DNA of 37,743 nucleotides. Origin: Planctomycetaceae bacterium. Its GTDB lineage: Bacteria; Planctomycetota; Planctomycetia; Pirellulales; Thermoguttaceae. Below, piece after piece: positions 24,626 to 32,252 of this stretch. A program made the translations under genes and the position numbers. The first letter of the stretch is position 1. Every line of letters begins with the position of its first letter. The notes under the pieces were generated by a model that made no database searches, had not been told where the DNA came from, and worked only from the letters and a program-made list of their open reading frames with translations. The DNA lies in contig JAAYAY010000032.1 in the NCBI GenBank assembly GCA_012719125.1, positions 1-37,743 of the forward strand, given 5' to 3'.

Positions 24626-25243
24626 TCAGTCCTTTCGCGAACGCCATTTGGATTTCTTCGGCGGTATAATCGCCGGGACCACTGTCTCCCCGAGCGAAGT
24701 AACGATGCCGAAAGTCTCCTTCGCCTGCTTGTACTCTTCATTGAGCGTCCTTTTGATGCCGCCGCCAAACGTGATGTTGTACCCGGAGACCAGGCCGTCG
24801 TAGATGATCTTGCCCTGAAACGGCAAGAGAACGGTCGTGACCAGCCTGGGCAGGCGAGGGCCGATGACTGCCTCCAAAGGATCGGCCAAGCCGAGGACGC
24901 CATAAGCCCTGTTCGGCGAACCGCCGCTGGTCAGGAAGACCGTGTACTTCTTGAGGTAACGGAGGACGCAGAACTTGCCCGGCAGAGCGTGTTTCCACGA
25001 GGCGACGATCTCCAACTCGTCCGCCTTGAGGTTCGCCGGATTGTCGTGCACGAACTCGTCGATGAGTTCCCGGCGGGCGAACAGGGCTTCTCGAATTGCC
25101 GTCCGAGCCTCGGGCGGCGTGGACGTGTACTCTCGGGAATCGGAGAACTGCTCCGACGAGAGCTTCAGCTTCCGATTCACGAAAGACAGGAGGACCGCAT
25201 ACAAATCGTAGAAGAGCTTGCCTTCGTCAGCCGTCAGGTTCAT
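24626..25243 (-). CDS. Conserved unknown protein (second gene of cassette)
   Basis: A 205-residue protein without signal peptide. Recognisable landmarks are LFYDLYAVLLSFVNRKLKL, ARRELIDEFVHDNPANL, ELEIVASWKHALPGKFCVL, the aromatic RYLKKYTVFL, and a C-terminal GKIIYDGLVSGYNITFGGG with KRTLNEEYKQAKETFGIVTS. The pattern resembles a conserved unnamed family that I associate with SEC-C proteins; I cannot give an activity. The ATG at 25243 follows GGAG by 8 bases and starts 5 bases after the stop of the pRiA4b gene, indicating coupling. The C-terminal tail is basic (PPKKSKWRSRKD). Confidence 0.8.
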   Translation of the reverse strand: MNLTADEGKLFYDLYAVLLSFVNRKLKLSSEQFSDSREYTSTPPEARTAIREALFARRELIDEFVHDNPANLKADELEIVASWKHALPGKFCVLRYLKKYTVFLTSGGSPNRAYGVLGLADPLEAVIGPRLPRLVTTVLLPFQGKIIYDGLVSGYNITFGGGIKRTLNEEYKQAKETFGIVTSLGETVVPAIIPPKKSKWRSRKD

Positions 25244-25248
25244 CTCGC

Positions 25249-26877
25249 TCACTCCTGAGCCCCACTTCCTTGCTTTCCCTTCCACCAAGGACAGAAGGGA
25301 CAATCGCCGCCTACCGGGAAATCTATGCCTTCTTCATGTGGGCAACCCATATTGCCGTCGCTCATGCCCACCCGGGTTACATTGTGTTCTTTGAAGAACG
25401 CTTCCATCTCGCGCCGGACTTTCGGACTGGTTGTCACGTCGCTTGCCACCCACCGTTTGATGATCGGTTCCGCTCCCTCTTCGCTGATGACGCCGGCCGC
25501 GATCTTTGTGGTTGTCTTGTCATCCGGGCCGTAGTAGGCAACGGTACCGACGGGGAATTCGAACGGCTCAAGAGCATCGTCTTCTTCCTCACACTCCTCA
25601 GCCTCCCAGAGCCAGTAGGTGTAGTCCTCAACCGGTTGATAGTTGGGATTATCCGGCTCAACCTGAAGACCACACAGAGGCACAAGGAACCTGTGCTTCG
25701 CTCGGCGGGCATAGCAGACGACACCTGCCTGCCGATCAAGTGGCGAATCAGCAAAGCCAACAACCTCCACTTTCCCGGCGTCACTAGGGCCGATGTCCGT
25801 AGCTGGATAATAGTCAGCCTTGAAGGGAAAGAAGAGATTGGTCTTTAGGTAAGCAAGGTACTGCCGCTGTGCCGATTCGTCGGCCCCGGGCAGCCCGTCA
25901 TCACTGGTCAGCCCGAAAACCATTCGGATGCGGTCGTCAGGGTCATCCATGGAAAGTGGGCGAGTGACAATGTCCGTAGGTTGTTCCATCGTCACAGGCG
26001 TTTCTTCATTCACCGCTTCTAGCTGGTCCTGGTCCAACCAATATCGGTGGGACTTCAGACCATCCCGTCGACATCGCTTGAAATAAACGGCGTGGGCCTG
26101 ATCCAATGTCGGCTTCGTCCAATGGACGGCGTAGCCAATGGGCGTCAACCAACCGATCCTCTTCACCCTCCCCACCCAGCCGCCCAGCGGAATATCCGCG
26201 TACTGCTCGTGGACAGTGCCCGGCTTCACATGCACCAAATCGCCTTTGCCGAAGGCTGCCGGGAGAACGTGCTTCCCTTTTCGCCTACCCAACCAGCGTC
26301 GGAGATAGTGAAGGCTGTCGTTTATGTCTTCCAGATCGCACTTCTCGGGATCAAAGTCATTACCGAGCCATTCCAGAACCTCCTCATGTTCGTCGTGGTC
26401 CGGGTCTCGGATCTTGTCGAGGAAGTAAGGATATCCATAGGGACCACCTGAATCCTCGGGCGGGCAGGCACGTTCGCCCTGCACGCATCGAGGATAACGG
26501 ATGCCGTCTTCGATAGGCAGCGTCTTCTCAAGGTCGATGATGTGCCGCCACTCATCCCCGAAATCATAATCGTAGAGAAAAGAAATGTGCCCCTGTTCGC
26601 CAAGCTCACTGAGTCGGACGAAGCGGGAGTCGTATTCCGCTTGGCTGCCGTGCTTGGGATTGCCGAACTCCTCGCCCTCGATCACGAAGGCGTGCATGTG
26701 CTCGTCTTCCCATCCCATGGAAATCTGAATGATGTCGTGAAGCTCATCCAGAGAGCAGTCATTCGTCAGCACTCTCCGCCAGATTGGCGGGTGGATATGC
26801 TGAAGCGTGATCTTGACTTGGTAGATGGGCAGGGTGGTATCCAGTGGTTTCTGTTTTCTCGAGCGTTTCTTCGCCAT
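25249..26877 (-). CDS. Plasmid pRiA4b ORF-3 family multi-domain protein (first gene of cassette)
   Basis: A 542-residue protein. The pRiA4b/IS1096 ORF-3-like domain is at about 16-195 (PPIWRRVL, HDIIQISMGWEDEHMHAF, LYDYDFGDEWRHII, GERACPPEDSGGPYGY). A small SH3/KOW-like domain follows (205-290: KGDLVHVKPG and LGGWVGRVKRI, KRCRRDGL), then a domain resembling the CcbP calcium-binding family (315-425, DDRIRMVFGLTSDDGLP). The C-terminal 100 residues (YYGPDDKTTTKIA, then MGCPHEEGIDFPVGGD and CPFCPWWKGKQGSG) hold a cysteine motif likely to bind zinc. GGAG is 9 bases before ATG 26877. It is the promoter-proximal gene. ORF-3 homologues occur on plasmids and transposons; none of the activities is established. 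Confidence 0.82.
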   Translation of the reverse strand: MAKKRSRKQKPLDTTLPIYQVKITLQHIHPPIWRRVLTNDCSLDELHDIIQISMGWEDEHMHAFVIEGEEFGNPKHGSQAEYDSRFVRLSELGEQGHISFLYDYDFGDEWRHIIDLEKTLPIEDGIRYPRCVQGERACPPEDSGGPYGYPYFLDKIRDPDHDEHEEVLEWLGNDFDPEKCDLEDINDSLHYLRRWLGRRKGKHVLPAAFGKGDLVHVKPGTVHEQYADIPLGGWVGRVKRIGWLTPIGYAVHWTKPTLDQAHAVYFKRCRRDGLKSHRYWLDQDQLEAVNEETPVTMEQPTDIVTRPLSMDDPDDRIRMVFGLTSDDGLPGADESAQRQYLAYLKTNLFFPFKADYYPATDIGPSDAGKVEVVGFADSPLDRQAGVVCYARRAKHRFLVPLCGLQVEPDNPNYQPVEDYTYWLWEAEECEEEDDALEPFEFPVGTVAYYGPDDKTTTKIAAGVISEEGAEPIIKRWVASDVTTSPKVRREMEAFFKEHNVTRVGMSDGNMGCPHEEGIDFPVGGDCPFCPWWKGKQGSGAQE

Positions 26878-27003
26878 AGTCCGTACTCCTTGGAACTGCC
26901 ATGCTCCAAACCGTGCCCGACCACGAAAAAAGGACTCGCGCCCATTGGCCTTGATCGTGACCTTGCCAACTGCCGGCAAAACCAGCTTCTTGATTGGCGC
27001 TCA

Positions 27004-27060
27004 GGTTGGGGGATCTAATTCAATGGTAGTTAGCGGCGGCCATTGAAGGCCCCCCCAACC
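27004..27060. repeat. 57-bp interrupted inverted repeat upstream of cassette
   Basis: GGTTGGGGG (27004-27012) with CCCCCCAACC (27051-27060), and internally TTCAATGG (27019-27026) with CCATTGAA (27040-27047). Both arm pairs are perfect apart from spacing differences (6 versus 3 intervening bases) and enclose TAGTTAGCGGCGG. It lies about 130 bases before the start of the pRiA4b gene and just before the transposase remnant. It could be a mobile-element end, a small MITE-like element or a terminator for either strand. Confidence 0.7.
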
Positions 27061-27129
27061 ATGAGTGCCATGCTGGATTGTACCGAATGGTGTTGCCTGA
27101 GGGAATCGGCCGCCCATTTGGTGTTTGCG
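27061..27129. other. Intergenic between inverted repeat and transposase remnant
   Basis: No gene seen. With the flanking stretches, bases 26878-27801 contain no intact gene apart from the remnant and repeat described separately; the latter part (27451-27801) includes a CTTTTTGTGTCC phrase common in noncoding DNA of this kind, and no convincing promoter for the beta-helix gene. Confidence 0.35.
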
Positions 27130-27450
27130 CAAGCTTGCGATTGGTGACCAGCGATGCGGCCAAGGCCCTCACCTCCCAGACGGAAATGTGCCTGGGCGCC
27201 ACCACTCGCCGGATCTCTTTCACGTGCAGTATGACACGGTGAAGGCGACCAGAAGGCAAGTACGGCCCGAGAGCGGCAACGGTTGCGGACCTTGGCGGCG
27301 GAGGTTCTGGCGAGGGCCCGTTCGCCGGACGGTCTGTGGGGGACGTTCGTCCCTGAGCTTCCGGCCGAGTTGGAGAACAGGGCCGGGCAGTGCGCCGATC
27401 TCTTCCAGCGAAGCAGTTCCTGTGTGGATTCGGAGCGCAAGCTGTCTTGA
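27130..27450 (+). pseudogene. Frameshifted transposase-like remnant (DUF6399 type)
   Basis: The frame around 27125-27240 encodes PDLFHVQYDTVKAT, and a different frame from 27241 to the stop at 27448 encodes RERQRLRTLAAEVLARARSP, DGLWGTFVPELPAELENRAG and CADLFQRSSSCVDSERKLS. Together they resemble the C-terminal part of planctomycete DUF6399 transposase-like proteins, whose conserved FQRSSSCVEGRNG motif is broken here after Cys. At least one frameshift joins the two segments and the C-terminal end is missing. Family recognition is from memory and tentative. Confidence 0.55.
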
Positions 27451-27801
27451 ACATGAGGTAATGAAGGGATCGGAGACGCGGGATACCTAACCGCTTGACT
27501 AACAACCGTTTGGACGCGTCGGCAACAAGAGAAGAGGCACCCGTACTCCCGGGCGAGGATGGAACCTACGCTTGCACCGGATGAACCCCTTTTTGTGTCC
27601 TTCGCGCATTTCGTGAATCCCGTCGTTCATTCTGCCCGTTGTCGCTCCCCGCAACAACCCTTGGTCGCATGACTATCGACCCGCACAAAAGGTCTGTAAA
27701 ATTCCCTTGTCGTCCATTCCCTTGTCAGATCCCCCTCCCCTTGCCCAAACGAACTGTCGCCCCCCAGGTTAGCCAAAAGCACCCCAGAACACCGCGCAAC
27801 A

Positions 27802-30558
27802 ATGACAACAATGACAACAATGGCCGGAACGGCTTCGAATCGCCTCCCTTCAATCGCCCTTGCACTGGCCCTTCTCCTGTCGTCTGCGACCGCCGGCGCC
27901 GAAGAGTCCATGAGCCTTTACGTCTCGTCGACCGGCAACGACGCCTGGTCCGGCCGGCTCGCTGAACCGAACGCCGACGACGACGACGGCCCCTTCGCCA
28001 CGCTGGCCCGCGCCCGCGATGAGATCCGCGGCCTGAAAACCGGCGGAGAGCTCAAAACAGTGGTCACGGTTCATCTCCGCCAAGGCGTCTACTCACTGCC
28101 CGACACGCTGAAACTCGGCGTCCAGGATTCCGGCACCGCCTCCATGCCAGTGACCTATCGAGCCTACGAGGGCGAGAAGGTTGTCCTCACCGGGGGCCGC
28201 CCGATCCGCGGATTCACCCCGTATCGCGGCAAGATCCTCAAGGTGGACGTGAACGCCCAGGGCCTCAAGGGAGTCAACTTCCGGCAACTATTCTACAACG
28301 GTCGCCGGCAACCGCTGGCCCGATACCCGAGCTTCGATCCCGCGAATCCCTACGGCGGCGGCTGGGCCTATGCCGACGGCAAGCCCGTGCCGATGTATCA
28401 GGAGATTCCAGGCGAAGACAAACACTCGCTCCAGTACAAGGAGAGCGACGCCCGAACCTGGGCCCGGCCGGAAGAAGGCGAGGTCTTCGTCTTTCCTCGC
28501 TACAACTGGTGGAACAACATCGTCCGTATCAAGAGCGTCGACCGTGCGGCTCGCCGGATCACCCTTGCCGGCAACTGTTCTTACCCGATCCGGCCCACCG
28601 ATCGCTACTACGTCCAAGGCCTGTTCGAAGAACTCGATGCACCGGGCGAGTGGTACCTGGATGCCTCGGCAGGCCTCCTCTACTTCTGGCCCCCCGACGA
28701 CTCCGATCCATCCGCCGTCACGGCCTACGCCCCCGCCCTGCGGACGATTCTCGATCTTGAGGGCGTGAGCCACGTCACCTTTCGCGGGTTCACCTTCGAG
28801 TGCTGCTCGGGGACGGCGATCGTGCTGAAAGACACCGCCGACTGCCTGATCGCCGGCAACACGATCCGCGGCGTTGGCGACTACGGCGGCTCGGGCGTGT
28901 CGGTCAGCGGCGGCACGAACAACGGTGTCGTAGGCAACGACGTCTATGATGTGGGCCGCGACGCCGTTTCCATCAGCGGCGGCGACCGGACGACGCTCAC
29001 CCCCGCCGGCAACTATGCCGACAACAACTACCTGCACCACATGGGCGTCTACTACAAGCAGGGCGTCGGCGTCTCGCTTCATGGTTGCGGCAACCGAGCC
29101 TCGCACAACCTGATCCACGACGGGCCCCGCTGGGGCATCGGTTTCGGAGGCAACAACCTGGTCATCGAGTACAATCACATCCGCCACGTGAACCTCGAGA
29201 CGGCCGACACCGGCGCCGTCTACACGGGCGGACGCGACTGGCTCGGCTCGCGCGGCACGGTGATCCGCTACAACTACTTCCACGATATCCTCGGCTACGG
29301 CCAGGAAGACGGGCGCTGGATCTCGCCCCACTACGCCTGGGGCGTCTATCTCGACGACAACACGGGCGGAGTCGACGTGATCGGCAACATCGTGGCCCGC
29401 TGCGTCCGCGGATTGATCCACCTGCACAACGGCCGCGATAACCTGATCGAGAACAACATCTTCATCGACGGCAAACTCCAGCAGATGGAATGCAACGGCT
29501 GGACGGAGAACAGCCGCCCGTGGAAGGATCACCTGCCCACCATGATCCAGGGCTACGAATCGGTGAAGGATCAGCCGGCCTGGAAGTCGATGCGAAACAT
29601 GGGCACCCATCCCAGCGAGGCCATCCTGCCCGACGGCAAGATCATGTCGGGCAACCGCTATTTCCGCAATATCGTCTACTACCGCGATCCCGAAGCCCGA
29701 TATACGAGGTTCCGCAATTTCTCCTTCGATCACAACGAGTGCGACCACAACCTGGTCTGGCACTTCGGTCTGCCGATCCTCACCGGGCAGTACCTGCCGG
29801 GCAAGGACCTCTCCGACAACCTGGCCCCGAACGGCGACTTCGAGCAAGGTACGCCCGGCAAGATGCCCGAGCACTGGCGCTGGCAGATCTTCCCCAGGCC
29901 GGAAGCCAAGGCCGAACTGGTCGACGACCCGGCCGCCGGCCGGCACTCGCTTCGCATCGTGGCGGCCTTCAACAAGGAGAAGCCCCGCGACAACTACCCG
30001 ATCGTCGTGGGCGACGAACTCGAACTCCCCCTCGGCCACGGGTACCGGCTGAAAGCCAGGATGAAAGCCGTCCAACCCGGCGCCGGGGCCAAGCTGATGA
30101 TGCAGTCCTATGTGGCGAACGCTTACTTCTGGGCAAGCGCGCCGAACGACGTCACGCTTGGCACCGAATGGCAGGAGGTCGAATTCACCTTTAAGACGCC
30201 CGCCCCGGGCGAGCCGGGACATCACGAGCAGATGAAGACGTTCCGCGTTCGCATCGACTTCCCCGACGAGACGGGTGCCCTGCTGGTCGACGACGTCCGG
30301 CTCACCGAGACGGAGGTGCTCGACGAGTGGCAATCGTGGCAGGCCCTGGGGATGGATCGGCATTCCGTGATCGCCGATCCGCTGTTCGTCGACGCGGAGA
30401 ACGGCGACTACCGCTTGCAGCCCGATTCACCGGCCTTGAAACTCGGCTTCAAGCCGATCCCGGTCGACAAGATCGGTCCTTACGAAGACGAGCTCCGGGC
30501 GAGCTGGCCGATTGTCGAGGCGGAAGGAGCGCGGGAAAAGCCACTTGTGAGCGAGTAG
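27802..30558 (+). CDS. Secreted right-handed beta-helix protein, probable carbohydrate-active
   Basis: A 918-residue exported protein. After a signal peptide (IALALALLLSSATAGAEE, cleavage near 35) comes YVSSTGNDAWSG, a hallmark of pectate-lyase-fold proteins, then the GPFATLARARDEIR and VTVHLRQGVYSL strands and repeated Asn/Gly-rich coils (VIRYNYFHDIL, NLIENNIFID), typical of a parallel beta-helix. Residues about 675-860 form a carbohydrate-binding-like jelly roll (NLAPNGDFEQG, then DDVRLTETEV). The C-terminus resumes helix-associated sequence (DPLFVDAENGDYRLQPDSPA). The overall pattern suggests a glycoside hydrolase such as GH141 or a polysaccharide lyase; the exact family is not provable here. 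ATG codons occur at 27802, 27811 and 27820 in a tandem nonamer (ACAACAATG); no ribosome-binding site is clear. Confidence 0.85.
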   Translation: MTTMTTMAGTASNRLPSIALALALLLSSATAGAEESMSLYVSSTGNDAWSGRLAEPNADDDDGPFATLARARDEIRGLKTGGELKTVVTVHLRQGVYSLPDTLKLGVQDSGTASMPVTYRAYEGEKVVLTGGRPIRGFTPYRGKILKVDVNAQGLKGVNFRQLFYNGRRQPLARYPSFDPANPYGGGWAYADGKPVPMYQEIPGEDKHSLQYKESDARTWARPEEGEVFVFPRYNWWNNIVRIKSVDRAARRITLAGNCSYPIRPTDRYYVQGLFEELDAPGEWYLDASAGLLYFWPPDDSDPSAVTAYAPALRTILDLEGVSHVTFRGFTFECCSGTAIVLKDTADCLIAGNTIRGVGDYGGSGVSVSGGTNNGVVGNDVYDVGRDAVSISGGDRTTLTPAGNYADNNYLHHMGVYYKQGVGVSLHGCGNRASHNLIHDGPRWGIGFGGNNLVIEYNHIRHVNLETADTGAVYTGGRDWLGSRGTVIRYNYFHDILGYGQEDGRWISPHYAWGVYLDDNTGGVDVIGNIVARCVRGLIHLHNGRDNLIENNIFIDGKLQQMECNGWTENSRPWKDHLPTMIQGYESVKDQPAWKSMRNMGTHPSEAILPDGKIMSGNRYFRNIVYYRDPEARYTRFRNFSFDHNECDHNLVWHFGLPILTGQYLPGKDLSDNLAPNGDFEQGTPGKMPEHWRWQIFPRPEAKAELVDDPAAGRHSLRIVAAFNKEKPRDNYPIVVGDELELPLGHGYRLKARMKAVQPGAGAKLMMQSYVANAYFWASAPNDVTLGTEWQEVEFTFKTPAPGEPGHHEQMKTFRVRIDFPDETGALLVDDVRLTETEVLDEWQSWQALGMDRHSVIADPLFVDAENGDYRLQPDSPALKLGFKPIPVDKIGPYEDELRASWPIVEAEGAREKPLVSE

Positions 30559-30575
30559 GAGGCGGCGAATCAAGT

Positions 30576-30627
30576 GTCGTTGTTCGCTCCGCGAACAAGC
30601 GCGCCTTTTCGCAGAACGAATAGCGAC
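30576..30627 (+). promoter_or_regulatory. Mutually exclusive hairpins before trmB
   Basis: TTGTTCGC (30580-30587) pairs perfectly with GCGAACAA (30591-30598). The overlapping arm GTCGTTGTTCG (30576-30586) can instead pair over 11 positions with CGAATAGCGAC (30617-30627), with two G-T pairs. The two structures cannot form together. There is no T-run, so it may be a regulatory leader or a dispersed palindrome in the 202-base gap between the beta-helix gene and trmB. Confidence 0.5.
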
Positions 30628-30760
30628 TATGTGCGACACGTCCTGTCCGATCCCGGGGCAGGCGGATGAAGAAACCCGCCCCTGGCAGCCCGCCGCTCGG
30701 TCTGCGACAATAAAGGATTCGCCTTCATTACCCTCCCTTTGCAGGATCACCATCTCACCC

Positions 30761-31411
30761 ATGGGACGCCGCGCTCTCCGGAAGATCGATCCGAATCTCG
30801 ACTTGTCGGGCTATCTGTTCACCTTCGACGACCTTCCCAAACCGTGGGATGCTGCCGCCCTGTTCGAACGCCAGGCCGCATTGGAGGTCGAAGTCGGCAG
30901 CGGCAAGGGGCTGTTCATGCGGACGGCGGCCGCCGCCTGTCCGGAGGTGAACTTCCTGGGGATCGAGGTGGCCGGAAAGTATGCCGCCTTCGCGGCTGCC
31001 GGGCTGGCGAAACGCGGGCTCGCCAACGGCAAGATGGTGGCCGGCGACGGGCTCCGGATCTTCGCCGAGTTGCTGCCGGCGGATTCTCTCCAGGCCGTCC
31101 ACGTCTACTTCCCCGACCCGTGGTGGAAAGCACGGCACAAGAAGCGCCGCGTTCTCACCGGACCCTTCCTGCGCGACGTCCACCGCACGCTCGAGCCCGG
31201 CGGCTCCCTCCACTTCTGGACCGACGTCGACGAGTACTTTGACACGACCCTGGAGTTGCTCCGCGAGTTGAACCTGCTGGAGGGGCCGCTCGAAGTCGCC
31301 GAATCGTCGGCCGAGCACGACATGGACTACCGCACCCACTTCGAACGCCGCACGCGAAAGCACGGCGAGGCCGTCTATCGGGCCGAATTCCGCAAGCCGA
31401 CTCCGCCTTGA
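30761..31411 (+). CDS. trmB: tRNA (guanine-N7-)-methyltransferase
   Basis: A 216-residue SAM-dependent enzyme that makes 7-methylguanosine at position 46 of the tRNA variable loop. The start MGRRALRKIDP at 30761 is supported by homology-like onset, although its purine-rich site (AGGA) is 15 bases away; longer in-frame starts are unlikely. Motifs: SAM-binding EVGSGKG (44-50), GIEVAGKYA, and the signature VYFPDPWWKARHKKRR (115-130), with PG and FWTDVDEYF downstream. Length is close to that of typical bacterial TrmB (about 220-240). Cytoplasmic. Confidence 0.94.
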   Translation: MGRRALRKIDPNLDLSGYLFTFDDLPKPWDAAALFERQAALEVEVGSGKGLFMRTAAAACPEVNFLGIEVAGKYAAFAAAGLAKRGLANGKMVAGDGLRIFAELLPADSLQAVHVYFPDPWWKARHKKRRVLTGPFLRDVHRTLEPGGSLHFWTDVDEYFDTTLELLRELNLLEGPLEVAESSAEHDMDYRTHFERRTRKHGEAVYRAEFRKPTPP

Positions 31412-31634
31412 TCCAACGCGGCCGTTTCTGCGCCCTCATTCGGCAAGATGTGCCGACCGACCGACAGAACCCTCAATCGAACCGGCGTCTGCCGCCAATC
31501 GCGAAATCGTTCAGTCGCCATGAGTTACGTGCAGCTATGAGATTGACCGCCGCATGTGGCGCGTCATTTGCTGATGCGTGGCGAAGAAACCGTTCGGTCA
31601 ACTGGGGGGCCGTGCGCAGAAAGGAGTCGATGGG

Positions 31635-32114
31635 ATGCAGATCGCGGGACTATCGGGCGGCTACGCCGACTCGGGAGCCGTTGGACGACGAAACGAACTG
31701 CTGGCCGCAATCAGCAGTAGGGCGAGTGAATCGAACGCTCAAGCTACCGGCGGCTCCAACGCGAGCATGGACCTGCTCAACGGAATCGTCTCTCAATACG
31801 ACCTTACCGACATCACTCCCCGGGATTTCTCGGAGATGCTCCGCGAGTTGCGGGATGCGGGCGCCCTGACCGAGGGCGAGTACAGCGAACTGGCCCAGAT
31901 TCGTCTCGAGCTGGACGCCGAGAATCTCGATCCGGACGAATCGGTCAACCTGCTCGAGTTCTACCAACAGACGCTCGACCGCGCCCGGCACGACGGCGAC
32001 TCCGAAAACGCCTCGGCCGCTCTGGCGTCGATGGAACGCCGTCTCGATTGGTTGGAGAAAGTGGCCATCCTCCAGGAAGCGCCGGACGCCGCGGGTATGA
32101 ACGCACTGGTGTAG
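31635..32114 (+). CDS. Small helical unknown protein
   Basis: A 159-residue protein, no signal peptide. Start at 31635 (MQIAGLSGGYADSG) follows AAGGAG by 8 bases. The N-terminal 50 residues are Gly/Ser/Ala rich; the rest is acidic, helical and rich in Leu/Glu (DITPRDFSEMLRELRDAGAL and TEGEYSELAQIRLELDAENL). I do not recognise a family; the arrangement resembles small coiled proteins of cell-surface or motility systems, but nothing in the neighbourhood confirms it. It converges with the SHD1 gene, with a large inverted repeat in between. Confidence 0.65.
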   Translation: MQIAGLSGGYADSGAVGRRNELLAAISSRASESNAQATGGSNASMDLLNGIVSQYDLTDITPRDFSEMLRELRDAGALTEGEYSELAQIRLELDAENLDPDESVNLLEFYQQTLDRARHDGDSENASAALASMERRLDWLEKVAILQEAPDAAGMNALV

Positions 32115-32130
32115 GGAATCTCGCAAACCT

Positions 32131-32241
32131 CGACCAGGGCGACGGAGGAATAGCTTCTCGCGGTTGCCCACCTCGACCGTACCCTCGCCGGTTACCCGGA
32201 GAGTGTACCGAGAAGCTATTCCCCGGTCGCCCCGACTCGAT
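32131..32241. repeat. Large interrupted inverted repeat between convergent genes
   Basis: Left segments TCGA (32131-32134), GGGCGAC (32138-32144) and GGAATAGCTTCTCG (32148-32161) pair with CGAGAAGCTATTCC (32210-32223), GTCGCCC (32227-32233) and TCGA (32238-32241). The 14-bp and 7-bp arms are perfect, separated by 3 bases on each side. The 48-base centre has its own GGTTGCCC/GGTTACCC direct repeat. It lies between the stops of the genes at 31635 and 32253, so it may be a bidirectional terminator or a short mobile element. Confidence 0.8.
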
Positions 32242-32252
32242 CAATTCGACCC

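Noticed and set aside
28288-30363. 691-codon minus-strand frame opposite the beta-helix gene
   Set aside because: Val/Asp-rich antisense frame with no start site or family; the plus frame has a signal peptide and beta-helix motifs.
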